Of a stretch of DNA of 64,000 nt, positions 55,831 to 64,000 are shown piece after piece. A model generated the notes under the pieces. It ran no database searches. It was not told the DNA's origin and saw only the letters and a list, made by a program, of their open reading frames with translations. The position numbers and the translations under genes are program-made. The stretch covers positions 42,481-106,480 of the forward strand of contig JAHISP010000052.1 in assembly GCA_018818165.1 (NCBI GenBank), in the 5' to 3' direction. The stretch comes from Bacteroidota bacterium (lineage in GTDB: Bacteria; Bacteroidota; Ignavibacteria; Ignavibacteriales; Melioribacteraceae). Each line of letters opens with the position of its first letter. Within the stretch, counting starts at the first letter, position 1.

Positions 55831-57171
55831 ATGAGTAAAATAAAAGAAGTTATTAAACGTAACGGCACAATTGTACCCTTCAATCCCGAAAGAATTATGA
55901 ATGCAATTTATCGATCGGCTGTTTCGGTTGGAGGACGCGATAAAGATACTGCTTCAAAATTAGCTGATATAGTTGTAATTGAGCTGGAAAGAAGAGTTCA
56001 AGAAGGATTTATTCCAAATATTGAAGAAGTGCAGGATGTTGTGGAAAAAGTACTTATTGAAAATGGACATGCAACAGTTGCAAAGGAATATATTCTTTAT
56101 CGCGAAGAACGCCATAGAAAAAGAGAATCAAACGCAAGCCAAGGAAGACGACTAGCAGAAAAAATTCCTTGGGAAAAAATTTGGCACATTTACGATTGGA
56201 CTGTTGATAATGATTTAAATACTTTTGATAAAATTAATGCAAAGATAGATTCTGGAAATTTTGCTGATATTGTTAAAATTTCGGAAGCACGTTACGAAAA
56301 AGATGTTGATACTGCTGCAGAATTAATTTTGCAACGAAGCGATAAATTAAAATTAGTTTTTATCAGCGGTCCTTCTTCTTCTGGAAAGACTACTACAACT
56401 ATTAAAATTGAACAGCGATTAAAAAGACATGGTCTCAGTTTCGTTACTCTAAATGTTGACCACTATTTCTTCGATTTAGATTTACATCCTAAAGATGAAT
56501 TTGGAGATTACGATTTTGAAACTCCACAAGCTTTAGATTTGCCATTAATTAACGAACACCTAAAAAAATTATCTGCCGGCGAACTTGTTTTAATCCCACA
56601 TTACGATTTCAAAAAAGGATTACGCACATTAAATCAAACTCCAATACAAATTAAGAATAACGAAATAATTCTTATTGATAGTCTGCACGGACTTTATCCT
56701 CAATTTAGCGAAGGTATTGATAATGACGTTAAATTTAAATTGTACCTTGAACCACTTATTCAAATTAAAGATGCTGAAAATAAATTTGTTCAATGGACAG
56801 ATATTAGATTAATGCGAAGAATGCTTCGCGATTCTGTTCAACGCGCTTACGATCCGCAACAAACACTTGAACATTGGCATTATGTAAGAGCAAGTGAATT
56901 GCGTCACATAATTCCCTACAGCAATAATGCCGATTTTATTATAAGCAGCGGAATGCCTTACGAACTTTCGCTTTATCGTGCACTGCTTTTGGATAAATTT
57001 GAAAAGTGGGTTGAATTGTTTAGAGGCAATCCACTAAAATTAGATGCATTTACACGCGCAGAGCGCACTTATAATATGCTTAAAGGAATTAGACCAATGG
57101 AGGATAATTCTTCAGTTCCAACAGATTCTGTTCTAAGAGAGTTTATTGGTGGAAGTGAGTTTAAGTATTAA
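55831..57171 (+). CDS. ATP-cone domain fused to a uridine kinase/phosphoribulokinase-type kinase
   Basis: A 446-residue two-domain protein. Residues 1-95 are an ATP-cone (VIKRNGTIVPFNPERIMNAI ... IPNIEEVQDVVEKVLIENGH), the nucleotide-sensing module best known from ribonucleotide reductase and NrdR. Residues about 170-400 are a P-loop kinase of the uridine kinase/PRK class (P-loop GPSSSGKTTTT near 180, NVDHYFFD, IILIDSLHGLYP). Likely a nucleoside kinase allosterically controlled by ATP/dATP. The substrate is not certain. Confidence 0.87.
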   Translation: MSKIKEVIKRNGTIVPFNPERIMNAIYRSAVSVGGRDKDTASKLADIVVIELERRVQEGFIPNIEEVQDVVEKVLIENGHATVAKEYILYREERHRKRESNASQGRRLAEKIPWEKIWHIYDWTVDNDLNTFDKINAKIDSGNFADIVKISEARYEKDVDTAAELILQRSDKLKLVFISGPSSSGKTTTTIKIEQRLKRHGLSFVTLNVDHYFFDLDLHPKDEFGDYDFETPQALDLPLINEHLKKLSAGELVLIPHYDFKKGLRTLNQTPIQIKNNEIILIDSLHGLYPQFSEGIDNDVKFKLYLEPLIQIKDAENKFVQWTDIRLMRRMLRDSVQRAYDPQQTLEHWHYVRASELRHIIPYSNNADFIISSGMPYELSLYRALLLDKFEKWVELFRGNPLKLDAFTRAERTYNMLKGIRPMEDNSSVPTDSVLREFIGGSEFKY

Positions 57172-57280
57172 ATAATTACAAAAAATGACTCACTGAGTTG
57201 TCTCTTTGTTTTTACATGTCATATTTCAAGTTTTGTATAACTAAATTATGATGAATGTTTTAATGACAAATTTCATCAGT

Positions 57281-57412
57281 GCTGTCAACTTAAGCTCTTG
57301 TCATTCCGTGATGTTCTTGCACGGAATCCCCTTTATGGCTAAGATTCCCAACAATCCCGACAAGTCGGGATGGGAATGACATACTATTAAAATATTCTCT
57401 TAAGTTGACAGC
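57281..57412. mobile_element. Non-coding inverted-repeat element (MITE/REP-like)
   Basis: Terminal inverted repeats GCTGTCAACTTAAG (57281-57294) and CTTAAGTTGACAGC (57399-57412), with a second nested pair TGTCATTCC / GGAATGACA (57299-57307, 57373-57381) and internal hairpins CCGTG/CACGG, GGAATC/GATTCC and TCCCGA/TCGGGA. No open frame. The same terminal motif recurs at 63871-63884. The element therefore looks like a dispersed palindromic repeat inserted between the kinase and biotin ligase genes. Confidence 0.7.
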
Positions 57413-57444
57413 ATTGCAAATTTCAAAACAAAATTTTTGACTTA

Positions 57445-58377
57445 ATGATTATTATAACTGACTCAAAAGAATACTCTGAAACCATTTTTACAATTACTGA
57501 AAAATGGCGAACTAATACTACAAATGAAAATTTACCAATTATTAATAAAATTATCCCAAAACTATTTCAAACGGATAATCTCTTCTTTGCAGAAATTGAA
57601 TCTGATTCTTTGTGGAAATATGCTTTTATCGTAAATCACTCTCCAATTTCTCAGTTTACTTCGTTGATAGAACTTTCGAAGGATAATCCAGATTTACCTA
57701 GTGGAATTCTATGTCTGGCAAATTCGGGTGATAATTTTAAAGGATACAGAAACAGAAGCTGGATAAGTCTTGCTGGAAATATTCATCTTTCGGCGTATTT
57801 AAAACCAAATCAAATTGTCGATCATTTTCATATTGGATTCACAATTCTTTCAGCAATATCTGTTATTGAAGCATTGGACAAAATAATCGGATTGGAGAAA
57901 AAAGCTTCAATTAAATGGGTAAATGACATTTTTATTGATAATAGAAAAGTAGCAGGCGTTTTAACACAAACAAAAACTTTGGGTAACGAAGTAACAGATT
58001 TGTTTATTGGAATTGGTGTAAATGTAAATGAAACCCCAGAACTTGAAAATGATTTAGTTATAAAAAAAGCCACATCTATAAAAACACATATTAATAGTAT
58101 TAACCATTTGGACATTTCTTCAATATTTAACAACTTATTAGCTTCGCTGACAAAAAATTATGAAAATTTACTTGATGGAAATTATAACAAAATTATTGAT
58201 GCTTATAGAATTAGATCTAATGTTCTTGGAAAAAACATTACTGTTTACTCCGATCCTATTAAAGGCGAACCCCAAATTATTAATAATGGGAAAGTAATTT
58301 CAATTGGAAATAATTTGGAATTATTTTTAGAGAACAATAATAATCCAGTAGTAAAGGGAAGAATTGTCCTTGGATAA
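57445..58377 (+). CDS. birA: Biotin--protein ligase (BirA type)
   Basis: Attaches biotin to acceptor lysines of carboxylases and decarboxylases. The 310-residue protein has the biotinyl-AMP loop (GYRNRSWIS, in place of GRGRRGR), the SIKWVNDIFIDNRKVAGVL block and the GIGVNVNE motif. The N-terminal 65 residues do not look like the DNA-binding domain of E. coli BirA, so it is probably not a repressor. It precedes the biotin-dependent oad genes, a sensible pairing. Confidence 0.87.
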   Translation: MIIITDSKEYSETIFTITEKWRTNTTNENLPIINKIIPKLFQTDNLFFAEIESDSLWKYAFIVNHSPISQFTSLIELSKDNPDLPSGILCLANSGDNFKGYRNRSWISLAGNIHLSAYLKPNQIVDHFHIGFTILSAISVIEALDKIIGLEKKASIKWVNDIFIDNRKVAGVLTQTKTLGNEVTDLFIGIGVNVNETPELENDLVIKKATSIKTHINSINHLDISSIFNNLLASLTKNYENLLDGNYNKIIDAYRIRSNVLGKNITVYSDPIKGEPQIINNGKVISIGNNLELFLENNNNPVVKGRIVLG

Positions 58378-58480
58378 ATGCTAAATTTAGATTTATTTGC
58401 TTAATTTTTGTAAATTTACAATCCATAAATTGCTTTTAAGTTTCACACACTAATATTTAACTTTATAAATAAGGATACCG

Positions 58481-58693
58481 ATGGGATCTCCCGATATTTT
58501 ATCTATCTGTTTTTCAGCCATGTTAACAGTTTTTATTGTTCTAAGTATATTGGCTGTTTCTATCCATTTTATTACACGTCTATTTCCATTTAAAGAAGAA
58601 AAAAAAGATACAACAATTTATGCAGCAATAGCATCAAACTATTCTGCTATTTATCCAGGAACTAAAATCACAAAAATTGAGGAAATTAAATGA
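58481..58693 (+). CDS. OadG-like small subunit of a sodium-pumping decarboxylase
   Basis: A 70-residue protein with one N-terminal membrane helix (about 8-32) and a short polar tail, in the position of oadG. The gamma subunit assembles the alpha and beta subunits. The family is poorly conserved; the call rests on size, topology and position. Its stop overlaps the oadA start (ATGA). Confidence 0.75.
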   Translation: MGSPDILSICFSAMLTVFIVLSILAVSIHFITRLFPFKEEKKDTTIYAAIASNYSAIYPGTKITKIEEIK

Positions 58694-60534
58694 TATTCAC
58701 AAAAACTGCTAAAACAATTAAAGTTATGTTTACACCATTTCGCGATGGTTTGCAAAGTTCATTTGGTGGCAAAGTAAGGCTTAACGATTATCTTCCAGCA
58801 ATGCAGGCTTCGGTTGAAGCAGGAATTAAGCACATCGAATTTGGCGGCGGCGCACGTTACCAAGCACCATACTTCTATTTGGGCGAAAATCCATTTGAAA
58901 CAATGCAAGCAATGCGCAACGCTGTTGGTCCAGATGTTGATTTACAAATTTTAACACGCTCAGTTTCTGGTGTTACTCTTACTACTCAATCACTTGATGG
59001 ACTTAATTTACAAGCCAAACTAATGCATAAATATGGAACTACATACGACCGTAATTTCGATTATATGAATGATGTTGAAAATCTAATTAAAACTGGAAAG
59101 CCAATTGTAGATTCTGGAATGCACCACCAAGTTTGTATTGCAATAATGGGATTACCATTTAAATCAAATAAAGTTCATACTTCCGATTTTTATATTAATA
59201 TAGGAAAGCAACTTTTGGATAGTGGAATGCACATAGATAGCATTTGCCTAAAAGATGCAAGCGGAACTACTGATCCTAAAACTATTTATGATACAGTTGT
59301 TGGGCTTAAAAAAATCATGCCACCTGAAATGGCTCTTTGGCAACACACTCATGATACGGCAAGCATGGCAGTTGCATGTTATATGGCTGGAATTGCTGGT
59401 GGAGTTGATGGAGTTGATTTATCAATTAGACCAATCGCAAGCGGAACAGTTCAACCAGATGTGCGCTCTTTAGATCATGCTTTAAAGGGAACTGGTTATT
59501 CACTTGATGTTGATGTTTCCAAATTGCACGTTATTGAAGATATGCTAAATGAAGGTTTAAAAGATTATGCCTTTAACCCAACCACAACTACTGCCGATGC
59601 GCGTGTTCTTGGATTTCCAATGCCAGGTGGAGCGATTGGGCCAAATGTACATATGATGGTTAAAGCTGGAATTTTAGAAAAATATAGCGATGTGCTTGCT
59701 GAGTTTCCAGTTGTTGTTGAAGCTGGCGGTGCTTGGACAAGTGTTACACCTGGAAGTCAACAATATTGGTTGCAAGCATTTAATAATGTTATGTATGGTC
59801 GTTGGAATAAAATTGAATCTGGTTATGGTCGTGCTGTTTTAGGTTATTTTGGAAAAACTCCTTTAGCTCCAGATCCCAAAGTTATTGAAATTGCTTCTGA
59901 ACAGTTGAATTTGCCAGTATTTAGTGGTGATCCGCTTGAAGCAGCAGCTAATAATATTATACCAGCACAAGATGCTCTAAAAGAAAGAAATATTGAAGTT
60001 AATGACGTTAATACATTTTTAGTTCTTGCAGCAATGGTTCCTGGTCAAAAAATGGAAATTAATGAAGGAATTAAATTCCTTACTGGAAAAGGCAAAATAG
60101 ATATTCCATTAAAGAAAGATGAGGAAGTAAAAACACCAGAACCACAAGCACAAGTGGCACAATCAGCTGTAGCTATTCCTTTTAGTGGAACTGTAAAAAC
60201 AAAATGTGTTGTTGAAGAAAATGGAAAGACACGTACTTTTGTTATTTCTGTTGAACCTATTAATAGTGTATCTAAAAGCAAAGAAGACACAAAAATTCCA
60301 GAAACTAGTGCAGAACCTAAAGCGGTATTTTCTACATTTGCGGGAACTGTTGACGTTGTGGATATTTTGGTAAAAGTGGGAGACTCAGTTTCTGTAGGTC
60401 AAGTTGTTGCTCAAATTGAGGCAATGAAAGCAAAACATGATATTAAATCTCAAATTTCTGGAACGGTTAAAGAAATTTTAATTCATATTGGTGACGAAAT
60501 TGATGCATCACAACCTATTTTAACAATTGCATAA
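58690..60534 (+). CDS. oadA: Oxaloacetate decarboxylase-type carboxyltransferase alpha subunit
   Basis: A 614-residue biotin-containing subunit. Residues 10-450 are the carboxyltransferase TIM barrel and PYC/OADA domain (FRDGLQSSFGG, CLKDASGTTDP, WQHTHDTASMAV with metal-binding histidines). The C-terminal 70 residues are a biotinyl domain with the acceptor lysine in EAMKAKHD; EAMKA replaces the common AMKM. Between them is a Pro/Ala linker and an extra small beta region (about 490-540). Substrate is likely oxaloacetate; methylmalonyl-CoA pumps use a different alpha subunit. Confidence 0.9.
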   Translation: MIFTKTAKTIKVMFTPFRDGLQSSFGGKVRLNDYLPAMQASVEAGIKHIEFGGGARYQAPYFYLGENPFETMQAMRNAVGPDVDLQILTRSVSGVTLTTQSLDGLNLQAKLMHKYGTTYDRNFDYMNDVENLIKTGKPIVDSGMHHQVCIAIMGLPFKSNKVHTSDFYINIGKQLLDSGMHIDSICLKDASGTTDPKTIYDTVVGLKKIMPPEMALWQHTHDTASMAVACYMAGIAGGVDGVDLSIRPIASGTVQPDVRSLDHALKGTGYSLDVDVSKLHVIEDMLNEGLKDYAFNPTTTTADARVLGFPMPGGAIGPNVHMMVKAGILEKYSDVLAEFPVVVEAGGAWTSVTPGSQQYWLQAFNNVMYGRWNKIESGYGRAVLGYFGKTPLAPDPKVIEIASEQLNLPVFSGDPLEAAANNIIPAQDALKERNIEVNDVNTFLVLAAMVPGQKMEINEGIKFLTGKGKIDIPLKKDEEVKTPEPQAQVAQSAVAIPFSGTVKTKCVVEENGKTRTFVISVEPINSVSKSKEDTKIPETSAEPKAVFSTFAGTVDVVDILVKVGDSVSVGQVVAQIEAMKAKHDIKSQISGTVKEILIHIGDEIDASQPILTIA

Positions 60535-60546
60535 AGGATTAATTTA

Positions 60547-61674
60547 ATGGATGCTTTACTTAATCTTTTTTCACAATCTGGCTTTGCTAATATAAATTTA
60601 GGAAACTTGATAATGTTCATTGTTTCAGGTGTTTTAATTTATTTAGCAATTGCTAAGGAATATGAGCCATTATTATTAATACCTATTGGATTTGGTATTT
60701 TAATAGCAAACTTGCCTTTAGCCGAAATGGGTTCACACGATTCTGGTATAATTGGTTTAATTTATAGTGCTGGTATAAAAACAGAATTACTTCCACCTGT
60801 TATATTTTTAGGCGTTGGAGTTTTAACTGACTTTAGACCTTTATTAGGAAGACCCATTACATTTTTATTGGGTGCCGCAGCACAGTTAGGTATTATTGTT
60901 GCAGCTCTTGGAGCCGCATATTTATTTGGATTTACTTATAAAGAAGCCGCTGTAATTGGTATTATTGGCGGTGCTGATGGACCAACATCCATTTTTCTTG
61001 CAAGCAAACTCGCTCCACATTTATTAGGTCCAGTTGCTTTAGCTGCTTATAGTTACATGTCTTTAGTTCCAATAATTCAACCTCCAATAATGCGCATGTT
61101 AACAACTCATAAAGAAAGAGCAATTGATATGCCGCAGGCAAAAAAGGTTTCTAAAACTGCCGTTCTAATTTTTCCAATTTTTACTGGCACTGTGGCTTCC
61201 CTTGCAATTCCTTCAAGCGCTCCGTTAATTGGTATGCTAATGTTTGGAAATTTAATTCGCGAAAGTGGTGTTACAGAGCGCCTTAAGAAAACCGCTGGTG
61301 GACCTATGATTGATATTGTTACAATATTCTTAGGTTTAACAGTTGGTGCAACTATGGCAGCTGATGAATTTTTAACAACTCAAACTCTTGCAATTTTGGC
61401 AATGGGCGCAGTGGCTTTTGGTTTTAGTACTATGGGTGGAGTTGTTTTTGCAAAATTTATAAATCTATTTTTACCAACGGGAAAAAAAATAAATCCTTGT
61501 ATCGGAGCCGCTGGAGTTTCAGCAGTTCCAATGTCTGCAAGAGTTGTGCAAACTTTTGTTTCCGAAGAAACTGACGGAAGAGTAAATCCACTTATGGCTG
61601 CAATGGGACCAAACGTAGCTGGTGTAATAGGTTCTGCTGTTGCTGCTGGTGTGTTTTTAAGTCTGCTTTTATAA
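60547..61674 (+). CDS. oadB: Sodium-translocating decarboxylase beta subunit
   Basis: A 375-residue integral membrane protein with about ten hydrophobic segments. The conserved GGADGPTSIFLASKLAP motif (sodium-binding Asp), GVLTDFRPLL and GAAGVSAVPMSARV mark the OadB/GcdB/MmdB family. Couples decarboxylation of the biotin-bound carboxyl group to sodium export. 12 bases after oadA. Confidence 0.93.
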   Translation: MDALLNLFSQSGFANINLGNLIMFIVSGVLIYLAIAKEYEPLLLIPIGFGILIANLPLAEMGSHDSGIIGLIYSAGIKTELLPPVIFLGVGVLTDFRPLLGRPITFLLGAAAQLGIIVAALGAAYLFGFTYKEAAVIGIIGGADGPTSIFLASKLAPHLLGPVALAAYSYMSLVPIIQPPIMRMLTTHKERAIDMPQAKKVSKTAVLIFPIFTGTVASLAIPSSAPLIGMLMFGNLIRESGVTERLKKTAGGPMIDIVTIFLGLTVGATMAADEFLTTQTLAILAMGAVAFGFSTMGGVVFAKFINLFLPTGKKINPCIGAAGVSAVPMSARVVQTFVSEETDGRVNPLMAAMGPNVAGVIGSAVAAGVFLSLLL

Positions 61675-61680
61675 ATTTAT

Positions 61681-61710
61681 AAACCAGGCTTATAAAATAG
61701 AGCCTGGTTT
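61681..61710. terminator. Bidirectional terminator between oadB and purB
   Basis: AAACCAGGCT / AGCCTGGTTT, a 10-bp perfect inverted repeat with a ten-base loop, flanked by AT-rich runs on both sides. The two genes are convergent, and the purB stop codon lies inside the hairpin. Confidence 0.75.
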
Positions 61711-63114
61711 ATAATCTTCTGCTTTTGGATATTTATATTTATAACTATCCACTTGTTCAACAAAATCGATAATTTGCAATTTTGCATTGCCAATCAATTT
61801 TTCCGATTTATCCATTATGCTTTGTAATTCTGTTAACGATAGACCCAAACGCAAATCATTTGCCAATCTTTCCAATAAATTATTTTTAACAATTATGCCA
61901 TTTCGTAAATCTCTTACTGTCGCAACGGAATGCTCTTTAATCACTTCGTGTGCTTCTTCGCGTGGAGTTCCTTTTTTTACTGCTTCCATCAAAAATGTTG
62001 TTGTTGATAAAAATGGAAAATAATACTTGTTTTCTTTTTCAATTACTGGTTCAAAAACTTCCATTTGTTCAATTATTGTTAAAAATGTTTCAAGCATTCC
62101 ATCAATTGCGTAAAAACTATCTGGCAAAGCAACTCGGCGTACAACTGAACACGAAACATCGCCTTCGTTCCATTGATTGCCCGAAATACTGCTCGCCATT
62201 GTAACATATCCTGCCAAAATGTTCTGAAATCCGTTAATTCTTTCACTTGAGCGGCTATTCATTTTGTGCGGCATTGCCGAAGAACCAGTTTGTCCTTTTG
62301 CAAATCCTTCCGAAACAGTTTCATTTCCTGCCATAATTCTTAAAGTGGTTGCAAAACTGCTTAAACCACTTCCAAGAGTAAAAAGTGTGGAAATAACTGA
62401 AAAATCGATAATTCTTGGATAAACTTGTCCAACGGTATTTAACGATTTTTTAATTCCGAGATGATTTAACAGTTTTTGCTCAAGTTCTTTTACTTTTGTG
62501 GAATTGTTATTAAAAAGTGTAAGCTGGTCAACTTGAGTTCCAACCGCTCCTTTTAATCCACGAACTGGATAATTATCAATCAAAAATTGAAGTTGATTTA
62601 CTCCAAAAAGAAGTTCTTCGCCAAACATTGCTAATCTTCTTCCTAAAGTTGTTGGCTGAGCAGCAACATTGTGAGTGCGAGCAGCTATTATAAGATTGGA
62701 ATATTTTTCGGCTTTTTCGGCAATTCTGCTCAAAGCAGCTACACTTTTGCCCATTAAAAGATATAATCCACGATAAACTTGAAGCTGCTCAACATTTTCG
62801 GTTAAATCGCGGCTTGTCATTCCTTTATGAATATGCTCATAACCAGCAAGCTCGCAAAATTCCTCAATTCTGGCTTTTACATCGTGTCTGCTAATGCGTT
62901 CGCGTGCGTCAATTGATTCAAGATTTATATTGGCTTTTACACTTTCATAACTCTTTATGGCTTCCGCAGGAATGTTGAGCCCAAGTTCCTTTTGAGCTTT
63001 CATAACGGCAATCCACAACTCTCGTTCAAGAAGAATACGACCTTCTGGCGACCAAATATTTTTCATTTCTTCAGATGCATAACGCTCTGCAAGTACATTT
63101 GTAATTTTATCCAT
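61690..63114 (-). CDS. purB: Adenylosuccinate lyase
   Basis: Catalyses two steps of purine synthesis (SAICAR and adenylosuccinate cleavage). The 474-residue protein carries the fumarase/aspartase superfamily signature with the catalytic serine loop (GQTGSSAMPHKMNSRSSERI), the HKGMTSRDLTENV block and RTHNVAAQPTTLG. Full length, single gene. It is convergent with oadB. Confidence 0.93.
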   Translation of the reverse strand: MDKITNVLAERYASEEMKNIWSPEGRILLERELWIAVMKAQKELGLNIPAEAIKSYESVKANINLESIDARERISRHDVKARIEEFCELAGYEHIHKGMTSRDLTENVEQLQVYRGLYLLMGKSVAALSRIAEKAEKYSNLIIAARTHNVAAQPTTLGRRLAMFGEELLFGVNQLQFLIDNYPVRGLKGAVGTQVDQLTLFNNNSTKVKELEQKLLNHLGIKKSLNTVGQVYPRIIDFSVISTLFTLGSGLSSFATTLRIMAGNETVSEGFAKGQTGSSAMPHKMNSRSSERINGFQNILAGYVTMASSISGNQWNEGDVSCSVVRRVALPDSFYAIDGMLETFLTIIEQMEVFEPVIEKENKYYFPFLSTTTFLMEAVKKGTPREEAHEVIKEHSVATVRDLRNGIIVKNNLLERLANDLRLGLSLTELQSIMDKSEKLIGNAKLQIIDFVEQVDSYKYKYPKAEDYKPGSIL

Positions 63115-63537
63115 TTATAATTCCTGCTCGATTTTTAAAAAGAAAAACTTAATACATAAAGTTACAAAAAATGAATTTTAAGTTTGGAAGAAAACTAAAA
63201 GTAGTCATATTGTTTCACAATCGCCTCATTTTTCTAATAAATGATTACAGCATTATACTCATTGGGAGTATAAAATATTTTTTTCCATAATATTAAACCC
63301 TGATTATGCACTAGACAATCTCAATTTATATAAGTCGTTATATTATAAGAGTTTATTCTAATGCAAAGCAATATAAAAAGGTTATATTGAGTAATCCCAT
63401 AAATGATTATTTTTGATGGACTTACAGAGAATGTTATTTTCTGTTGCATAATTAGGGTTCAAGTAAAATACAACAGCAGCTAATATTATGTTTATTAACT
63501 CACCAATTAATCCATTGTGAAAATTTAGCCCTAATCA
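63115..63537. other. Intergenic region upstream of purB
   Basis: AT-rich sequence without a credible gene. A small hairpin TATACTC-ATTGG-GAGTATA lies at 63254-63272. The purB promoter should be here but I see no clear match; no recognisable purine riboswitch core. Confidence 0.4.
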
Positions 63538-63630
63538 ATGTTCTCCGTTCAAGTGGCTTATTATAAATTCTATAACTACTCAATCCCTAATTTATTCTAT
63601 AATTTCTTTTGTTTGCATTTTGTCATTCCA

Positions 63631-63830
63631 CCGAGCCTCGACGTAAAACCTTTTTGCCTCGCACTTGAACCTCCGAGCCTCGACGTTGAACCTTTTTGCT
63701 CCGATTTCGAACCTCCAAGCCTCGACATTGAACCTTTTTGCCTCGCACTCGAACCTCTTAGCCTCGACGTTGAACCTTTCTGCCTCGCACTTGAACCTCC
63801 GAGCATCAAGCTTGACTCTTTTTGTGACAA
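63631..63830. repeat. 21/42-nt tandem repeat array
   Basis: Four full 42-base units (starting at 63631, 63673, 63715 and 63757) and one partial unit, each made of two related 21-base halves such as CCGAGCCTCGACGTTGAACC and TTTTGCCTCGCACTTGAACC. The GC content is well above the surroundings. Open frames exist on both strands only because 21 is a multiple of three; they encode heptad-like low-complexity peptides and I do not call genes. Confidence 0.85.
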
Positions 63831-63867
63831 ATTGACGGAACCCAACCCAACACCTCCCTTAAAAATC

Positions 63868-63983
63868 AATGCTGTCAACTTAAGACTATTCATCATTTCA
63901 AATGTGGCTAAAGCCATTTTTTCTCTATTTATTTTTCTCCAGTCGCTTAAAAGCGACGGCAATTGCCGTTTACTTTAGTAAAC
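63868..63983. repeat. Palindromic repeat-element piece at the window edge
   Basis: Begins with CAATGCTGTCAACTTAAG, the same terminal motif as the element at 57281-57412. It continues with several palindromes: TGGCTAAAGCCA (63905-63916), GTCGCT/AGCGAC (63942-63957), CGGCAATTGCCG (63957-63968) and GTTTAC/GTAAAC (63968-63983). Probably part of a dispersed non-coding repeat family that extends to the window edge. Confidence 0.6.
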
Positions 63984-64000
63984 TGATTTTAGAAAAACAA

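Noticed and set aside
63631..63830. CRISPR-like periodicity
   Set aside because: Units are contiguous 21/42-base repeats with no unique spacers, and no cas genes are present.
63538..63978. Open frames on both strands across the right-edge repeat (146 and 121 residues)
   Set aside because: They exist because the 21-base repeat unit is a multiple of three; both products are heptad repeats without domains, and they lie in palindromic non-coding repeat DNA.
1..64000. tRNA or rRNA genes
   Set aside because: I scanned the intergenic stretches for tRNA-like T-loop and acceptor patterns and conserved rRNA words and saw none; a dedicated covariance search was not possible.

Overview
The window is AT-rich bacterial DNA, almost certainly from the Ignavibacteria/Chlorobi side of the FCB group. 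Two things point there. A secreted protein at the left end carries the C-terminal type IX secretion sorting domain (YPNPFNPTT ... [22 protein letters not shown] style) that is abundant in Ignavibacteria. This is combined with a full flagellar and chemotaxis gene set, which most Bacteroidota lack. The genus cannot be fixed from sequence reading alone.

Layout, right to left in the direction of transcription of most genes (minus strand). (1) 50519-39193: a polysaccharide/glycan block with the three-enzyme UDP-N-acetyl-L-fucosamine-type pathway (fnlA/capE, fnlC/capG, fnlB/capF types), a double methyltransferase and a 2354-residue multi-module glycosyltransferase. (2) 38772-30803: a small TPR protein, a GT2-TPR glycosyltransferase and six tandem flagellin genes. 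(3) 30369-26793: fliS, fliD, a FlgN/FliT-like chaperone, flgM, and a soluble histidine kinase with an NtrC-type sigma-54 activator (FlgS/FlgR-like). (4) 25271-15106: a TonB-C-domain protein, a methyl-accepting chemotaxis protein, cheW, a HEAT-repeat protein, cheR, two cheY, cheZ, cheA, cheB and small genes. (5) 14984-1383: the basal-body/hook operon flgB-flgC-(85 aa)-fliE-fliF-fliG-fliH-fliI-fliJ-motE-fliK-flgD-(TIGR02530 type)-flgE. (6) 1213-41: a T9SS-sorted surface protein broken by an in-frame TGA.

To the right of the glycan block are a 614-residue membrane/coiled-coil protein of unknown function (50821-52665) and dnaA (52920-54338) with a DnaA-box-bearing intergenic region that is a candidate oriC. 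Then come plus-strand housekeeping genes: L-asparaginase, an ATP-cone/uridine-kinase-type fusion, biotin ligase, and the sodium-pumping decarboxylase genes oadG-oadA-oadB. purB is convergent with these. The last 900 bases hold no convincing gene but contain a 21/42-nt tandem repeat and palindromic repeat-element pieces, one of which shares its terminal motif with an inverted-repeat element at 57281-57412.

How it works together: the visible regulation fits a flagellar hierarchy. A textbook sigma-54 -24/-12 site lies directly before flgB, a near-match lies before the TPR-GT-flagellin genes, and the activator/kinase pair is encoded between. Sigma-28-type sites (TAAA-N15/16-TCCGATAA) precede the fourth flagellin and fliS, and the anti-sigma factor FlgM is present. 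Four flagellin leaders carry a small hairpin presenting an A-N-GGA loop, and all six have GGA at the ribosome binding site. This is the layout by which CsrA represses flagellin translation in Bacillus, so post-transcriptional control by CsrA/FliW is a testable prediction. The co-location of six flagellins, TPR-bearing glycosyltransferases and a complete nucleotide-sugar pathway suggests a flagellin glycosylation island. That last point is inference from context.
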